Shown: positions 41,926 through 56,275, counted from the stretch's first letter. The stretch: 64,000 nucleotides of DNA from Sinohyriopsis cumingii (GCA_028554795.2 CM068831.1:61126769-61190768), one strand, 5' to 3'. Program-made: numbers and translations. The notes: a model not told the origin generated them from the letters alone.

Positions 41926-43890
41926 TGTTGTATGTAGAGACTATATAAAAAAAATAATTGTGATCTGCCTCCGAATATCGGTGTCTAATTGTGTGTGGGT
42001 GGGTGTTCCGGACAGACTTATATTCTGTAAATCTGCACATTTTAATGAACAAGTGGCATGAAACCCACAAATAGTCCATCAATATTAGCACAGATTTTGG
42101 GGGGGGGGGAATGTTTATAGTGCTTGTGAAAAAAATACAATTGGAACCACACATGCTGCGACAGAAGAAGCGGTCAATGTTCCGATCTTGACTTGACTCC
42201 TTCTGCCAACTAAACGAAAGTAGTTCCGAATATGGTTCTCAAAATGAAAGCAAACTGCCTCTGAAGTTCCTTTTTCAACTTGATGGAAAAGGCAGAGGAC
42301 CTTCAGATTGGATGAGAGTTGGTATAGTTAACTGGTTGAACTAGCACTTTAGAAACATAGAGCAATGATTACTGTAGAGCAATGATTACTGTAGCCCTTT
42401 CAAGATTCAAGATTATTTATAGGATATTTCCGTCCATTTTCCTTGGGTGTATGTTTGCTCTGAAACAAGCAAACTATAATCCCTTCTTTTTTTAAACATT
42501 ATTTTCAAATAAGTGAATTGATTCGTTCGGATTAATCAACCATTATTTTTTGGACTAATTGACTTTTGGACTATTGAATCAGCTTAACGAATCTTTGCTT
42601 TAGACCTTCTGACCACTGAACCTTGAAACAAGCAAAATTCAGGCTCTAGAATTGTAACCCCATTCCCCAAACCGCTATTTTGTCACATTTGTGAACAGCT
42701 CTACAAGTAAAATGCTAAAATTGTGATGTCAAAAATATGCGAGAAAATGACGTAAATATTTTTCATTCACAGTGGTGAACTCATGGACATAAGCATTACA
42801 AAAGCTATAGACTGTTTTGACTTTCTTTTAGTCCTTTTACAACTATAAAGTTTGTCTGAATTTTAAAAGGAAAAAAACTGTTTTTACACTATCAATTTGA
42901 ATGGAGATTCTGGCATTTGTATACGAGCTATTCGATGTAAAGTAGAAAATGATTACATTCTGTTCTTCGATTTGCCTGGCAAATTTCAAAACAAATCAGC
43001 AACACGTATTACTATCTTAATGATAATAAATATGAATGAAAGAAAAACAGAAGAAAAGAGAATGAAAGTGTTATAGTTCATTATTTCTTACCCGCATACA
43101 CGTACCCTATAATTACATCGAAATCACCCCATTAACATCATACATATCGACTTCAATCAGGGGCAATTGATGAATTATTTTTTGGGGGGAGGGGGGCAAA
43201 CATGTAGTGGTCAGCTATTAAGTTTTACGGATGTCGTCCAAAAACAAGTTTAGAGGTGGAATCCGGAGGTGCCCTCCCCCAGCCCCAACCATTATGTGAG
43301 GGCACCAAATGGCTCTAATGCTGATAGCGATTATTATTATTATTATTTATTATTATCATTATTATTATTATTTTCATAATTGGAAGTAGAAAAATAGAAG
43401 TCTGCTAGCAGGTGGGGTTTTTATTTCGTTTTTTTCTTCTTCTTTAGATTACTGATAATTTTAAGAGACTTAGGGGAAATAAAGATGGAACAATTAGAAG
43501 GGGAGGGATGCAACCGGTGGGAGGCCCAGGTGTTTCATACCCCAGGGACCGTGATCGCTCTCTACGACTCTGGGTGATGGACTGTTGTCCGTCTTTCGTC
43601 TGTATGTATGCATGTTTTATTATCTCTACTCATAAACCTCTGGGAAGATTGAATGCCTTGAAACCAAATAAACGGAAAGGATAGTGTTATTGCCATTAGG
43701 CCTTTACCAAAGATGGTTACTTTGGACATACTGTCGATTGTCTTGTTCAACCAGATACACGAGAGATATTTAAAGAATCTGTAGATTTAAAGTCTGGTCA
43801 AGGTGTGCATAGATGATTGTTAACAATAGGGGCTGAATTTATTATTTTATCCAAATCCCTATAAATCATATAGATATCTTCAATGATTTT
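41926..43890. other. Noncoding stretch with small repeats
   Basis: It holds a G-run near 42100, a 17-bp tandem duplication near 42360, and a (TTA)n run at about 43328-43375. No gene was supported. Confidence 0.5.
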
Positions 43891-43894
43891 TCTT

Positions 43895-44035
43895 TTGTGT
43901 TTTGTGGGTTTAGCGGCACTTTTCAGCATATGAAAAGCTACACATAACATACAGTATATCTGGTTTAGGAAGAACCCTGGCAAATCCCGGGAATAACCAC
44001 CGAACCACAGGAAGCCACTGGCAAGCTTTTGTAAA
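43895..44035 (+). mobile_element. Diverged SINE-like repeat, copy 1
   Basis: It shares TTTTCAGC, an AACCCTGG-like block, AACCACCGA and TGGCAAGCTTTT in the same order with 53585-53846. It is an unidentified dispersed family that joins directly to the repeat at 44065. Confidence 0.5.
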
Positions 44036-44064
44036 CTAAGTATTGAAAAGAGCAAAAACCAACA

Positions 44065-44530
44065 AGTTTTTGTAAAATTCAACAATTTATTTCCTTATAA
44101 CAAAAAGTGAAAATTTAAAAAAGAACTTAGGATATTGTGAATTAAATCCAAAATAGTCCAAAAGGTTCAATCACATATCCTAATGAATAATGTTTTAATT
44201 AAATTCTAGTGACATTACAAATATGATCAAACGCTGAAGGTGTTGATGTGCATGTAGTCTCGAATGTACTAATGAACTAGTGGCCTTAAGTGTGATGATG
44301 TGCAAACAGTCTTTTCATGCATCAAAATAATACAAGATGCCCTTGTCTGAATTCACTATAACTCAAAATTAATGCTCTGTAAAAGAATATTATTGAGCAC
44401 TTTGTAATTCATGAGAATAATATTTTGAATAAATAATTCCACCCAATCAAAAGCTGAATACAACAAGAAGAATGATTATTCTGCAAAATGGTAAGGCAAG
44501 AATGGGTAAATTTTCAAGTAAACAAATAAT

Positions 44531-44586
<56 letters not shown>
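44065..44586. repeat. Dispersed repeat ending in (AT)n, copy 2
   Basis: Diverged relative of 37855-38606, ending in (AT)n at about 44535-44586. Confidence 0.5.
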
Positions 44587-44588
<2 letters not shown>

Positions 44589-47500
44589 TTCCAAGCTTAT
44601 CAAAATCAGATCTGAAATATGGCCTCCAGAATGTTAAATAGGTTAGCCAATTACATGGATCTTGCTCATTATTGAATTACACTAAGATTTTGATGATAGA
44701 AACCCAGATTCCAAGTCTTACTGAATTGGATCAGAATATGACTCCACATTGGTAGCAAGTAATTGTTGACAAATGAATGCCTAACATTACCAAAGCTTCC
44801 CTTCGACTAACTGCCAGAAGAGTTAATAAAACTCATGGATATCTTGAAAATTTAAATAAATTTACCAGGTTTACTAAAACTCTTTAGTGTGGTATCATGG
44901 GCAGCCAATCAATGCATGGATCACCCAAACATATGCAAAGTCTTGGCTGGGAAAAAGCCTTTAATAGGTTGTGCTGGGAAGCCATATTATGGTGGCTGTG
45001 ACAAAAAGCCATACCTGAGTATTTCTAACGATAAAATTTGAGTACAGTTAGTGCATTTATTGGGTCAAAATGTTTAAGCTTAATTCATCAAATATTCATT
45101 TGCAAACATTCAATTAATGTAACTTTCACTGCATTACTGTGCACAGAATTAAAGTCTATAAAGCAAGTTTAAGCCAAATACTGTATACATATTGAAAATT
45201 TGTTTACACCTACAAGGAACATACCTCAAGAATTTTAATGTGTACCCACAAAGTTTTTATCGAGGTACATTGTACCATTATTTAAAAAGTTCAGGTGGAA
45301 CACTTAATACTTATACTGCATCTTACATTAATGAACAGTCAAATTTGCAATTGCAAAATGGCCTGCAGCCATGGTTAGAAATTTCAAAGGCAATGTTTGG
45401 ACTGAATATTGAAAATATATGCATTTCAAAACATGTTAAACCAGGTGAGTCATGAAACTACACACAGAGTATAAAAAATTTACTACACAATGGAAATTTG
45501 TTGACAAACAAATAATTTTTCTGGGAAATTCACCAGACTTAATATTCACCAAACCTCTAAAGTCTGTCATTTTGATGGCATTTTGCTAGAAAATCAATAA
45601 ATGAAATTTATGGTCTCCAAAAGTGGTTTAGTTGCAAAAGCATCATTCTGACATGCCTGTACATATTGCTCACTTTGTTACTTGGCAGGAGGAACACATC
45701 CAATACCCACTGTTTTGTGCCCACAGCCAACCACTTTCTACCCAGCAAGCACCCTGATATTTTATGTGAGTATTCTTTGGACAACAATTATTGTCCATTC
45801 TTTGATGTCTATTCATGTTTCATATATTTATCAACATACATACAGATTTAGTGCTTTAAGCCAATTACTGACACAAGTAGAACATACAAAGCATGCACAT
45901 ATGATAATCAAATTTTTTAAACAGTGAAACTCTTTCCACAAGATTTTATCAAACTGAGCTTATTCATTATACATTCCATATTTGTATGCTTTGTTTGTAA
46001 TCTGGCTGCCATCACTGAAGTTTAAATGGCAATTGGAAACAATCTGTATTATTATGCTTTTTACATTTCCTTTTTTTTACAAAGCTGAAATAATTAAGCA
46101 ACATATTAACAATTACTCAATAACATCACATAAAATATAGTTGTAGCAGATGCTGTTGATACACAAGAAAGAGGAACTAGAATGAAAAATGGAGCTCTAT
46201 TAATTGCTCGTACAATAAAGCAACATTATAACATTAGTAAACCAGTACCGATTTGTTAAGAATGAAAGCACGGGAACAACAGCAAGCGTCATCATAAATG
46301 TACACTCCTTTCAGTATTACTGTATAATGAATTAGCAATACAAATAACATGTCTAGTACTAATAATTGGTGATTCTTGAAAATTAATGCTGTTCAGGACT
46401 GAAGAATTTTGCTTGAGCTCTGACATTTTTAGTGGAAGTAACACTCTCTGTGTAAATCTGCAATCTGTAGCAGGTACATAGCTATCAGTGGAGCATAACC
46501 TTGTTCCTGTCAATCAGCACTGGGTCTAAAAGATAAACACTTTCAGTCAGGAATTAACTATAAGGAAAAACTGATTTTGTACCGAATTTCTCTTTAATTT
46601 ACAAAAGTTACTACAAAGATCTACAATCATACAGATCTGCAGTTCCCAACCCAGAACTGCATTTTGAAAGATTTAATTATGCTGTTCTGATTAACTAATT
46701 ACTTCCTGGTTTTTCTCCCAATTGTCAGCATCATGTCAAAGAGGTATAAGTGAGGATGAAATTTAACAAAAAAGTTTGTTTAATGAAATGGTTGATGTTT
46801 CTTTCTTAATATTATTTCTTACATTTCAGGTTCAAAATTTGACAGAAACTGTTGAAACACTGAAAACAGCATGCAGACCAATACTACTACCTGCAAAGAC
46901 CTTCTGAGTTTGCAAAATTCTGGCTGAGAAAAAAAATTGCTTTAATCATCTGCTGTGGAACTTTGGAAACTAGATGTAGCAGCCTGGCCATGATATCAGC
47001 TCCATGTAAATTGTGAATGTTTAACCCCCAAAAGTGTCAACAGGAGTAAAGTTAATTGTGTTCACTTTCTCTGATGACAGAACATTTTCATCTTTAAATA
47101 TCTGAAAGATCTTTAACACCTTAAAAGTCAACCCATGACATTAGCTGCAACTTAATGTCAAGCTGCCAGTCTGTGCCTTTGTATGTTTTTTGTCTTAAAA
47201 AAAATAATAATGATCTATCTGTATTTATTTACAATAGCAGAAATCTGAAAAAGTCAACAGTAAGTTTTATCCTTGGAACTGCTTTTCTACAAATCAATTT
47301 ATAAATCCCAGCTGAATATCTGACTTATTCAAAACCCACTAAAAGAAATCTAAGCAATAATTTACAATCTGTTATACTTCCCTACCAAAAAATGTATCAA
47401 CATTATTAAGGTCATACCCCCTGTGTTTTTATCTTTTTACATGAATAGTTGAAGTTGATAAAGTAAAATCAGTGGATGTATATGTACAAATATACTTTGT

Positions 47501-49125
47501 GTTATTTCCTTGTGGACACTTCCATGGAAGATATTTCATTGCCCCCCTCTTACATTTGGATATGCCTAAGAAAAAATATATTTAAATTCTGTTTCCCATA
47601 TTTAAGTCCTAAAAACTATAAATTGAGTCTTCACAGAAAATGATATCTCCCCCAGCCACTTTTGTAGTAGGTACTGAGATCATGGGTAAGGCTGTAACAT
47701 AGTTCAATCTGGACTAACAAGGCATCATGTGGTCAATTCGAACCAATGAACTGTGTGATCTTGAATATGTTCACATGATTACTTACAACAAATAGTCTTC
47801 AAAATGTACAAGTTATTCAAAAGTTACAGCCTGGACATTAAGCCACTCTAAACTGCATATGTGACAACCTTCAAGGTTTCTGCATGGGAATCTATGCAAC
47901 ACATGTCCTTATTCATGTGAATAATGCCACCACATATTTTTGAAAACACACATGTCACTGAAAAGTTACAGCATGGACAAGCCTGTGGCAAGCTTAATTT
48001 GGCCTTTCACATGATGGGACTTGGATATCCTGAGCTCAGACTTGTATGTGACATACCACCATGCTGATATAAATAATTCCACCAAATATTATTGCAAAAA
48101 CATGACAAAAGTGGCTTTTTTTTTTTTTACTTTTGGTCTTCTCTGTCATCAAGGCAAGAAAGGTAGTTGACACTTTGACTTTGAGATGAATATCCATAAC
48201 AAACCTGATGAAGACCACATAAGCATTTTGGAGCTATGGCCTGGATAGGTAAGTGTGACAGCTGGACAGGCAGAATAAGATAAAATAATGTCTTTCCCAA
48301 AAAGGAGTAATGGATGGGTGAAAATAATGGTAGTGAATTAAGAATGATTTTATTTAGCAACCAGAACATAAATTTCTTGTTTTTGAATTTCTATGAAGGA
48401 ATGAATCAATTTAAAAGATCCTTTTCAGATCATTCCAGAACAGTAATCCTTTTAAAAATATAGTAAATGAAATAGTTATGTCATTAAGATGAAATGTTAC
48501 TTATTAGGAATTGTTATGTTAATAGATTTTGTGTGGCTCTCACAAGATAAGCAATGATGATTTTTTTCTTTCTGCAGTATAACTGCTGCAAGTTTTTCAC
48601 TTTTGAAGATTTTGGTAAAATTAGGAACAGTTATAGAGCTAAGTGAACTGCATCAAAGATTGTTTTAAAATCAATTTTATGCAACCAAATACTAACATAA
48701 AGATCATAAAATTACTCAAATATATCTTTCTTTAATCACTAGAAAGTAATTCATATAGTAACAATAATAATGACATTTGTGTGTAAGATCATGGAAGCAT
48801 TATGGTAGTTGAACTGACTAATTCAGTTATGTAACTCATTTTCAATCAGCATAAACAGTTTTTCATTATTCATATCAAGTTATATCTATAACAGTTATTA
48901 AAACTGTTCAAGTCAAGCAGCACTAATTATAGTAATCTTGATAAAAAAATGAAACATATTAAATACCAGTAATCATACAATTTTTCCGTGTATATGTTCA
49001 GAATAGATCATCTATTACTCAGAACCACTCCCATTTTCTCTCAAAAATTGCAGAGAAATGTAGTAGATTTTTCATGTCTTGCAGTTTGATTTTTCAATTA
49101 TATAATAAAGAGACAAACAGACTCC

Positions 49126-49128
<3 letters not shown>
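44587..49128. other. AT-rich noncoding stretch, 4.5 kb
   Basis: Open frames here (for example 45192-45455 and 45682-45927) show no domain, no consistent codon bias and no clear splice structure. Probably intergenic or intronic. Confidence 0.5.

Positions 49129-49169
<41 letters not shown>
49129..49169. repeat. (AT)n microsatellite
   Basis: About 41 bp of AT dinucleotides. Confidence 0.95.
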
Positions 49170-49173
<4 letters not shown>

Positions 49174-50404
49174 GTAATGAAGCAAAACTGAACATTGTTG
49201 ATAAAGTGAACTAATTTTTTTCTGCAGTCTAAACTATACAAATTAATGTTAAAAAAGTAAACTAAAATCAAAGCGCTGTCAACAATGCTCATTACATTGC
49301 TATTGGAACAGATGATATGTCTAACTTGCATAATCTAAATTCAGACCAAAACTTGCTTTAACTGCATTCAAATACATGAAATTGGAGCATTATCCATAGA
49401 ACTCAAGCTGAATGATTGCAGTGAAAGTGTGCAGTATCCAGTATGTTAAGGAAACACAAAAACTTAACATCTGCATGAACCTTCATCATTCTGATTAACT
49501 TACCCAAAAAATCAACTGTACTCTAGTAGCACAGCGTTTCTCTTGGCCTTTGAAGATGTAATCCTTCTGGAAATGCCCACTGCCTTCAATGGACCACTGA
49601 ACAAACAAAAGAAGAAATGTACTGCATCAGATGTCTGCATACCTTGCATCCCATTGGTTGAAACAAAAATGAATCAAAACATACCCTTCTCACACAATTT
49701 ATTTCACAGACAAAAGCAAATGTCACATGTAATTGCATCAGAGATACCAGGTCTATTTTTAACTATTAGAAATACAAGGTCACCATATTTACATCAGATT
49801 TCACTTTAAGTCAGTACTCAGAAAGTAGTTCTCACCTTCTTGACACATACACTCCTCCTACTGGCTCAACAGCATAATCATATTGTTTGTTTATTAACTG
49901 GAAGGAATTTTATTTACTCTTTGTAACAGTGTCGCTTTGGGACAGCTGTCTGTAAGTTGGTAGCAGTGGAGTCAGTGAAAAGGCAACTTTCTGAATCAAG
50001 ACTGTTTTGTCACAGTAGTGTGCTTTGATTTCAACTGTGACATATCCCAGTAGTGTCTATTTCTAAGTTTTGGGAATTTGAAATCACATGAAATGGAATA
50101 CAAAGGTCAGCTGTTACATACCACCTGTACACTTCATTGCCAATTTATCTAAGATATAGACATCATTAAGTTAAGAACTGTCCCCATGTTTTAAGCATGT
50201 GTGTGTGTGCATGTGTGTGTGTGTGTGCATGTATGTGCCTCTACATTTGACTGTTCTATGTTTTAATTGACTCTCTAATCAAGTTTGTTTTTAATTTCAT
50301 TGGGTTTTTCCACACGGAAATTGGCATTGAAACTTCAGCTTCTGTCAAATTATGGATAAGAGGTAGCTATGTGAAATTTCTTGCTCACCTGTAACATAAT
50401 GCTT
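49170..50404. other. Noncoding stretch
   Basis: A (GT)n-rich patch lies at about 50200-50230. The 88-codon frame at 49543-49809 has no recognisable domain. Confidence 0.5.
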
Positions 50405-50634
50405 TCTGTACATTTTCTGATGTTATTGTACAAAATACTGAACCATACAATCTGTACATTTTCTGATGTTATTGTACAAGATACTGAACCATACAATCTG
50501 TACATTTTCTTATGTTATTGTACAAGATACTGAACCATACAATCTGTACATTTTCTGATGTTATTGTACAACATACTGAACCATACAATCTGTACATTTT
50601 CTGATGTTATTGTACTACATATTGAACCATACAA
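50405..50634. repeat. Minisatellite of five 46-bp units
   Basis: TCTGTACATTTTCT starts units at 50405, 50451, 50497, 50543 and 50589, exactly 46 bp apart, with very few substitutions. Confidence 0.95.
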
Positions 50635-51494
50635 TTTTGATATTGGCAGAGATATGGATTAAATAAAAACATGACATGGAAATAAATAAAAAATACACAT
50701 ATATGTAATTTTTTTGAGTACCTGGTAGGTAATCCATGTGTCACAAGACTGCCCTCAAGTGTGTCTTTAATCAAACATTAACTTCTATGGTTATTTTGTG
50801 GAAATACAATCAGAACACAGTGTATGTATGCATTACACAGTAAATATTCTGGACAAATCAACATATCCAAGCTCAGAGCGGTAGAAATAATTTAAAGAAA
50901 CACTCCAAATACATAAAGCAATGATGTGTACATATTTCTGTCCTTATTAAAAATATGCAGACATTAATCTGTGTGCAAATATTTTTTTGTACAGTTTGCA
51001 ACATACCACTAACTTTAAATTATTCAGACCTGGGATTTATTTTCATTTACTTTTTTCACAACCTTTGTTAGAGAAAACTTTCTTTCAATTTTATTTTGAA
51101 ATACTGCTTCTGTAAAAAAAAAAAAACTGCAGAGAAATATCGCAAGTTAGATCTGGCTGTTTTGTTCCTTCTTTTAAAAAGATACATGACAATGGGTCAT
51201 ATCTGAAAGATCGAACAGAAGGTGCATTACCAAATTTTTCAATACTGTTTTTCATTTATTTTATCTTCATTTTTCCTTCTTCCTCTAGTTTCTTCTTTTT
51301 TCCTAATATTGGAAAATTAGTCAGATATAGAACCAGATAGTTCCCTGCCTCTGATAGAATTAATATATAACTGCATATTTTCATGACTGGCAATTATAAG
51401 ATTCTTGGCTAGACTGTGAACTTTTGTGATAATTCTACATCATAGTGTAGTGCACAGTGTACATCATAGTAAGTTGCTTCCATATTTTTTTTGC

Positions 51495-51533
<39 letters not shown>

Positions 51534-52180
51534 ACTCTACTTATTACCTACAATGTAAACTTGCTTTCACTCCCAACTTTAGGTAAGAAGTTAAATTTTC
51601 TCTAATTGTTAACAAAGGCCATCAGAATACTAGAACTGCAGCTGTTAAAAGAAACAGTGGATAAAGAACATTCAAACTCATTTGCATAAACAGTATGTAA
51701 AGCTGAAAATTAAATGATATTAAATCATCACTATGAATAACAAAAAAAAATTTAAAGACTAAAATTAATACTCCACCTAATAATACAATATGTCTGCAAT
51801 AACTTATATTTACACACAAACAATTCAAATTGAAATATTGAGGACATAACTGAATTAATGCATTTAATCTGAAACATGGCACTTGTTGCCTTTAGTGTTT
51901 GTGGGAAAAGCTGATAACTGTGGCACACAGAGGGTTATATGATCGAGTGAAAATGGAGTAATCACACAGATATTATGCAGTTTTCTTGTTAATGTTACAA
52001 AATAATATACAATTCAAAAATGCCCATCCATAGCTTAAGGAAAGGAAAATGTACCATTCTTTAGGACAAATGAAATGTTCTCACTCTATTACAAAATGAA
52101 CAATATTTCCCCTTATACACATCAATGTTTATCATATATGTTATGAGATATGGCAGACAACTTTAGATAGCTATCTGGCA
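50635..52180. other. AT-rich noncoding stretch
   Basis: A (CT)n microsatellite lies at about 51498-51532. Nothing else was supported. Confidence 0.5.
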
Positions 52181-52820
52181 GTGTATGGGATAGTCAAGCA
52201 GTGTATGGGACAGTCAAGCTGTGAATGGGACATTCAAGCAGTGTATGGGATAGTCAAGCAGTGTTTTGGATAGTCAAGCAGTGTTTGTGATAGTCAGGCT
52301 GTGTATGGGACAGTCAAGCAGTGTATGGGATAGTCAAGCAGTGTTTGGGATAGTCCAGCAGTGTTTGGGACAGTCAAGCAGTGTATGGGACAGTCAAGCA
52401 GTGTATGGGATAGTCAAGCAGTGCTTGGGATAGTCAGGCTGTGTATGGGACAGTCAAGCAGTGTATGGGACAGTCAAGCAGTGTTTGGGATAGTCAGGCT
52501 GTGTATGAGACAGTCAAGCAGTGTATGGGACAGTCAAGCAGTGTATGTGATAGTCAAGTAGTGTTTGGGATAGTCCAGCAGTGTATGGGACAGTCAAGCA
52601 GTGTATGGGATAGTCCAGCAGTGTATGGGGTAGTCAAGCAGTGTTTGGGATAGTCCAGCAGTGTATGGGACAGTCAAGCAGTGTATGGGACAGTCAAGCA
52701 GTGTATGGGATAGTCAGGCTGTGAATGGGACAGTCAAGCTGTGTATGGGATAGTCAAGCAGTGTATGGGACAGTCAAGCTGTGAATGGGAAAAGTCAAGC
52801 AGTGTCTGGGATAGTCAAAG
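52181..52820. repeat. 20-bp minisatellite, about 32 units
   Basis: Units of GTGTATGGGACAGTCAAGCA repeat with exact 20-bp phase from 52181 to at least 52780 (30 units). Two more irregular units follow. Variation is confined to a few positions (ATG/TTG, C/T in GACAG/GATAG, AAGCA/AGGCT/CAGCA). Long open frames on the plus strand are by-products, since 60 bp equals three units. Confidence 0.97.
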
Positions 52821-53584
52821 TCAGGCTCATATTATTCTAGAATGGATGCTGATACCTGATACAGTCATCCTTGATATATTAAATGGAACGTATACCTTTA
52901 CTGAATCACATTTCTCAGCTTGTCCTTAGTCTCTGAGTCGTCTGCAAACCTTTATTAGAGGAATGGTCATGTGAACATCTTTTCGACTATCAGGTGACAA
53001 GGCCCATTTGTAAAGGTCCACAAAATAAACCAAATCAGCTGAAATCTACACTCACCTGCAAACAAAATTAACAAAAAGGAGAGACAGTTGTTATAATGGA
53101 GAATGATATTTCATGCACAAATGAACCATAACAACATTATGGCATCTCACAAATTCCACAACATAGCACTGTCCCATACATTTCTGAACTACATAATTTC
53201 ATTTTAAAGCTAAATAAAATAATACATAGGCTTTGCTTTCAATCAGTTGTATATTTTTCTGAATATATTTGCCTGATGATTTACAAAACAGACAATCTAA
53301 TAAACTGGTACATTCCAGACTAAGCAATATCTGCCATTATTTCCCTGTTACTGGTTCACTGACAGTTTCAAACTAATTTTATGACAAAATAGTGTACAAG
53401 GGGCAGTTAATATATATCAAGATCACCGATTCTGATCTTAAAACACAAAATGCTATTCACACACTATTGTTATTTTAAAGTTTTGAAACAAAAGTTTGCA
53501 TGTTTTTATCATCAAAGGATAGCATGCAGAAATTGGGCAGTGATAGTTCCTACCTTACTCAGGAAAGGGTTAATGGTTGTTGTT
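52821..53584. other. Noncoding stretch
   Basis: No gene or repeat was recognised, apart from a TTG-rich run entering the next repeat. Confidence 0.5.
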
Positions 53585-53846
53585 GTTGTTGCTGTTGTTG
53601 TTGTAGCAGGGTTTAACGCCATTTTTCAGCTCATGATAGGCGATATAAGGCAGCCAGTATAAATGCTGGAGGAAGAACATGGGGTAAACCCTGGAAAGAA
53701 CCACCGACCAACGAGAAGCTATTGGCAAGCTTTTTCACATACCCACATTTGTTGAACCCGAGACTTGAACACACAAGGACAGAGGTGAGATGGAAATGAT
53801 ACGAAATAGTAAGCGCTTAATGCCACTTGGCCACTAGGGGCCCCCA
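53585..53846 (+). mobile_element. SINE-like dispersed repeat, copy 2
   Basis: It begins after a (TTG)n run with GTTTAACGCCATTTTTCAGC, contains AACCCTGGAAAGAACCACCG and TTGGCAAGCTTTTT, and ends near TGGCCACTAGGGGCCCCC. A diverged relative is at 43895. The pattern is common in molluscan genomes, from memory. Confidence 0.55.
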
Positions 53847-54689
53847 AGGGATAATGGTCAATCAGCTATCAAAATGCATGCTTGTGAATAAGCAAGAGTT
53901 TGTCAACATAACTGATATCAAAACAAGGCCTAGCTACTGATGTCTTAATGAATAGAACTAACCTGGCTAAGACGAGGGGGCATCTAAAAAAGTATGGTCA
54001 GTCAATTTACCTCTTAAAAAATCACAGGACGAAGTCGTTTTCGCTTTCCTAATGGAAGAAGGCAAAGTTTACAATTTTAGGTGACTTAGTCGCCCACTTC
54101 ACCTGGTAGCTAGACCCCTGGTACATACTCCTGGGCTGGGTTAAATGGCATCCTAACATTTATCAAATTCAAACAATAAAATCAAATTAAAATCACAAGA
54201 AGATATCACATTAATGCTCGTACAAGAACAATTTTGTTACTATATACCTTTATCTACCTTAGTGATACTACCATGACTGATTAAGTAGATCAGCCCCAGT
54301 GGGATCTGAACCTACCCGATTTACCCTGAAGATCACTACCATCACATTTATTCACTATTCTATAGTATCTGATCTACAAATAAATGTACAGCTTTCATAT
54401 AATACCTGAGATATCAGATATAATTGTTACAGTATATTATGCTAGCTATAAAATACATATAAATGAAGAATGTTTCCTTTCTTCATCAAGCTGAAATAAA
54501 ATAGAAATATCAAATATTAATTTACCTGAAATACTAGAAACATAATCATAACATGCAATAATAATTAAATGGAAATTTTTAAAATACTTTTTTTTGTAGA
54601 TAAATATAACTGCTTTAAATTGGCATGTGCCTTTAAATGCCATCACTAAAGGCAATAACCCATTCCCCATACCTGTTTGGTGGTTTTTC
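53847..54689. other. Noncoding stretch
   Basis: No supported gene or repeat was seen. Confidence 0.5.
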
Positions 54690-56275
54690 ATTTTTCAAAA
54701 CTGCCACTGTAAAGCCTCTGCTGAAGAAACCAACACTCCACCATAATGATTTAAAGAACTACTGCCCAGTTTTTAATCTCCCATTCATATAAAAAATCTT
54801 AGAAAAGGTTGTTCTATCCCAACTTGTATCTCATCTGAATGCAAACAGTCTTTTTAGCAATGTACAGTCTGCATATCGCCCTTGCCACAGTACTGAAACT
54901 ACTCTTCTAAAAGTAGTTAATGACCTACTCTCTGCTTTGGATAGTGGAAAGATTACAGTCCTCACATTCCTTGATTTGTCTGCAGCATTTGACACAACAG
55001 ACCATGATATATTACTTCACCGTCTCCAACATGTATTTGGCATTCATGATACAGCCTTAATGTGGTTCAAGTCCTACTTGGTCAACAGGAGACAAATTGT
55101 GTCTGCAAATGGAATACACTCCAGCCCAGTTGATATATGTTGTGGTGTTCCACAGGGGTCTGTTCTTGTACATGTTCTCTACATTCGATACACTCAGCCA
55201 CTCTTAAGTGTCATAGATCATCATCCAGTCTCACCAATTGTATGCTGATGACATCCAAATATACAAATCTAGCCACCCAACTGAAGTTGATGCTACCATA
55301 TAAGGTGTAAAGAGGTGCATTTCTGATGTGATATCATGGATGACACGTAACAAGCTGCAGATGACTGATGATAAAACTGAGGCCATTCTGATCACAACAC
55401 AAAGACTTTCTCATTCACATCCTTTACCTTAAACAATAAATATCAGCAACACAAACATTAGAGTCACGCAGTCAGTATGAAACCTAGGTATTCCTCTGGA
55501 CAGTACTCTCACATTGCACCAACATGTCATGAACGTATGCAAGGCTGCATATCTTGAGCTGAGATGCATCAGCTCCATTCGCAAATATCTTTCAGTTGAT
55601 GCCACTAAAACACTTGTGTGTTCATTAGTACTTTCAAGACTGGACTATTGTAACTCAATTCTGTCTGGTTCGTCTCAATATCTACTCCAGAAACTTCAAG
55701 ACACAGCTACTCGGATCATCCTTAAAGTACTACGATCAGAACACACCTCCCACTGCTCTGTACCCTACACTGGCTATCCATTCAATCCAGAATCATACAC
55801 AAAATTTGTTCTTTGTGCTACGTTTCACTGACAGACTCTAGTCCAACATACCTATCCGACCTGACCCATGTGTACATACCAGCAAGATACTTATGCTCCT
55901 CTTCCAACAATCGTATACTCATTATTCCCACTATGAAAACAAAGTCATATGGACAGCATTCTTTTGCATACCAGGGCCCAGCAATGTGGAACAAACTGCT
56001 CACTGAACACAGACACAAATACACAGTGATCCCATTCAAGAGTGCTCTTCAAACTCACCTATTTTGACTGCAAGAACAAACTTTAAGACCTAATAATGTT
56101 TTCTACCTTAAATATTTTCAGCATGTTTTTACATTTTCTAATTTCATGGTGTTTGTTTTCTGTAATTATTTTATGTTTTTTTTATGTTATAGGTGTTATC
56201 TAATGTTGTAAAGCACTTAGAGCTTATCACGATAGGCGCTATACAAAGTACTCATTATTATTATTATTATTTGCT
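54690..56275 (+). mobile_element. 5'-truncated non-LTR retrotransposon (CR1/L2-type), reverse transcriptase part
   Basis: The reverse transcriptase motifs are in order. They are KPLLKKPTLHHNDLKNYCPV, motif A FLDLSAAFDTTDHDILLHRL, motif B GVPQGSVL, and the catalytic YADD-type motif near 55240 after a frame change. The thumb region follows (SRLDYCNSILSG), then the C-terminal end (PAMWNKLL). The 3' end is a short untranslated stretch with AAAGCACTTAGAGC and a (ATT)n tail at about 56255-56272, as in CR1/L2 elements. Stops and frameshifts show it is dead. The endonuclease half is missing, as usual for 5' truncation. Confidence 0.92.

Noticed and set aside
41909..42154. Minus-strand 81-codon frame
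   Set aside because: It crosses a G-run and has no domain; likely chance.
45192..45455. Possible host coding exon (87 codons)
   Set aside because: No domain, AT-driven composition and no consistent splice sites.
52361..52929. Overlapping open frames encoding 20-residue periodic repeats
   Set aside because: They are by-products of the 20-bp minisatellite (three units make 60 bp), and several frames are open at once.
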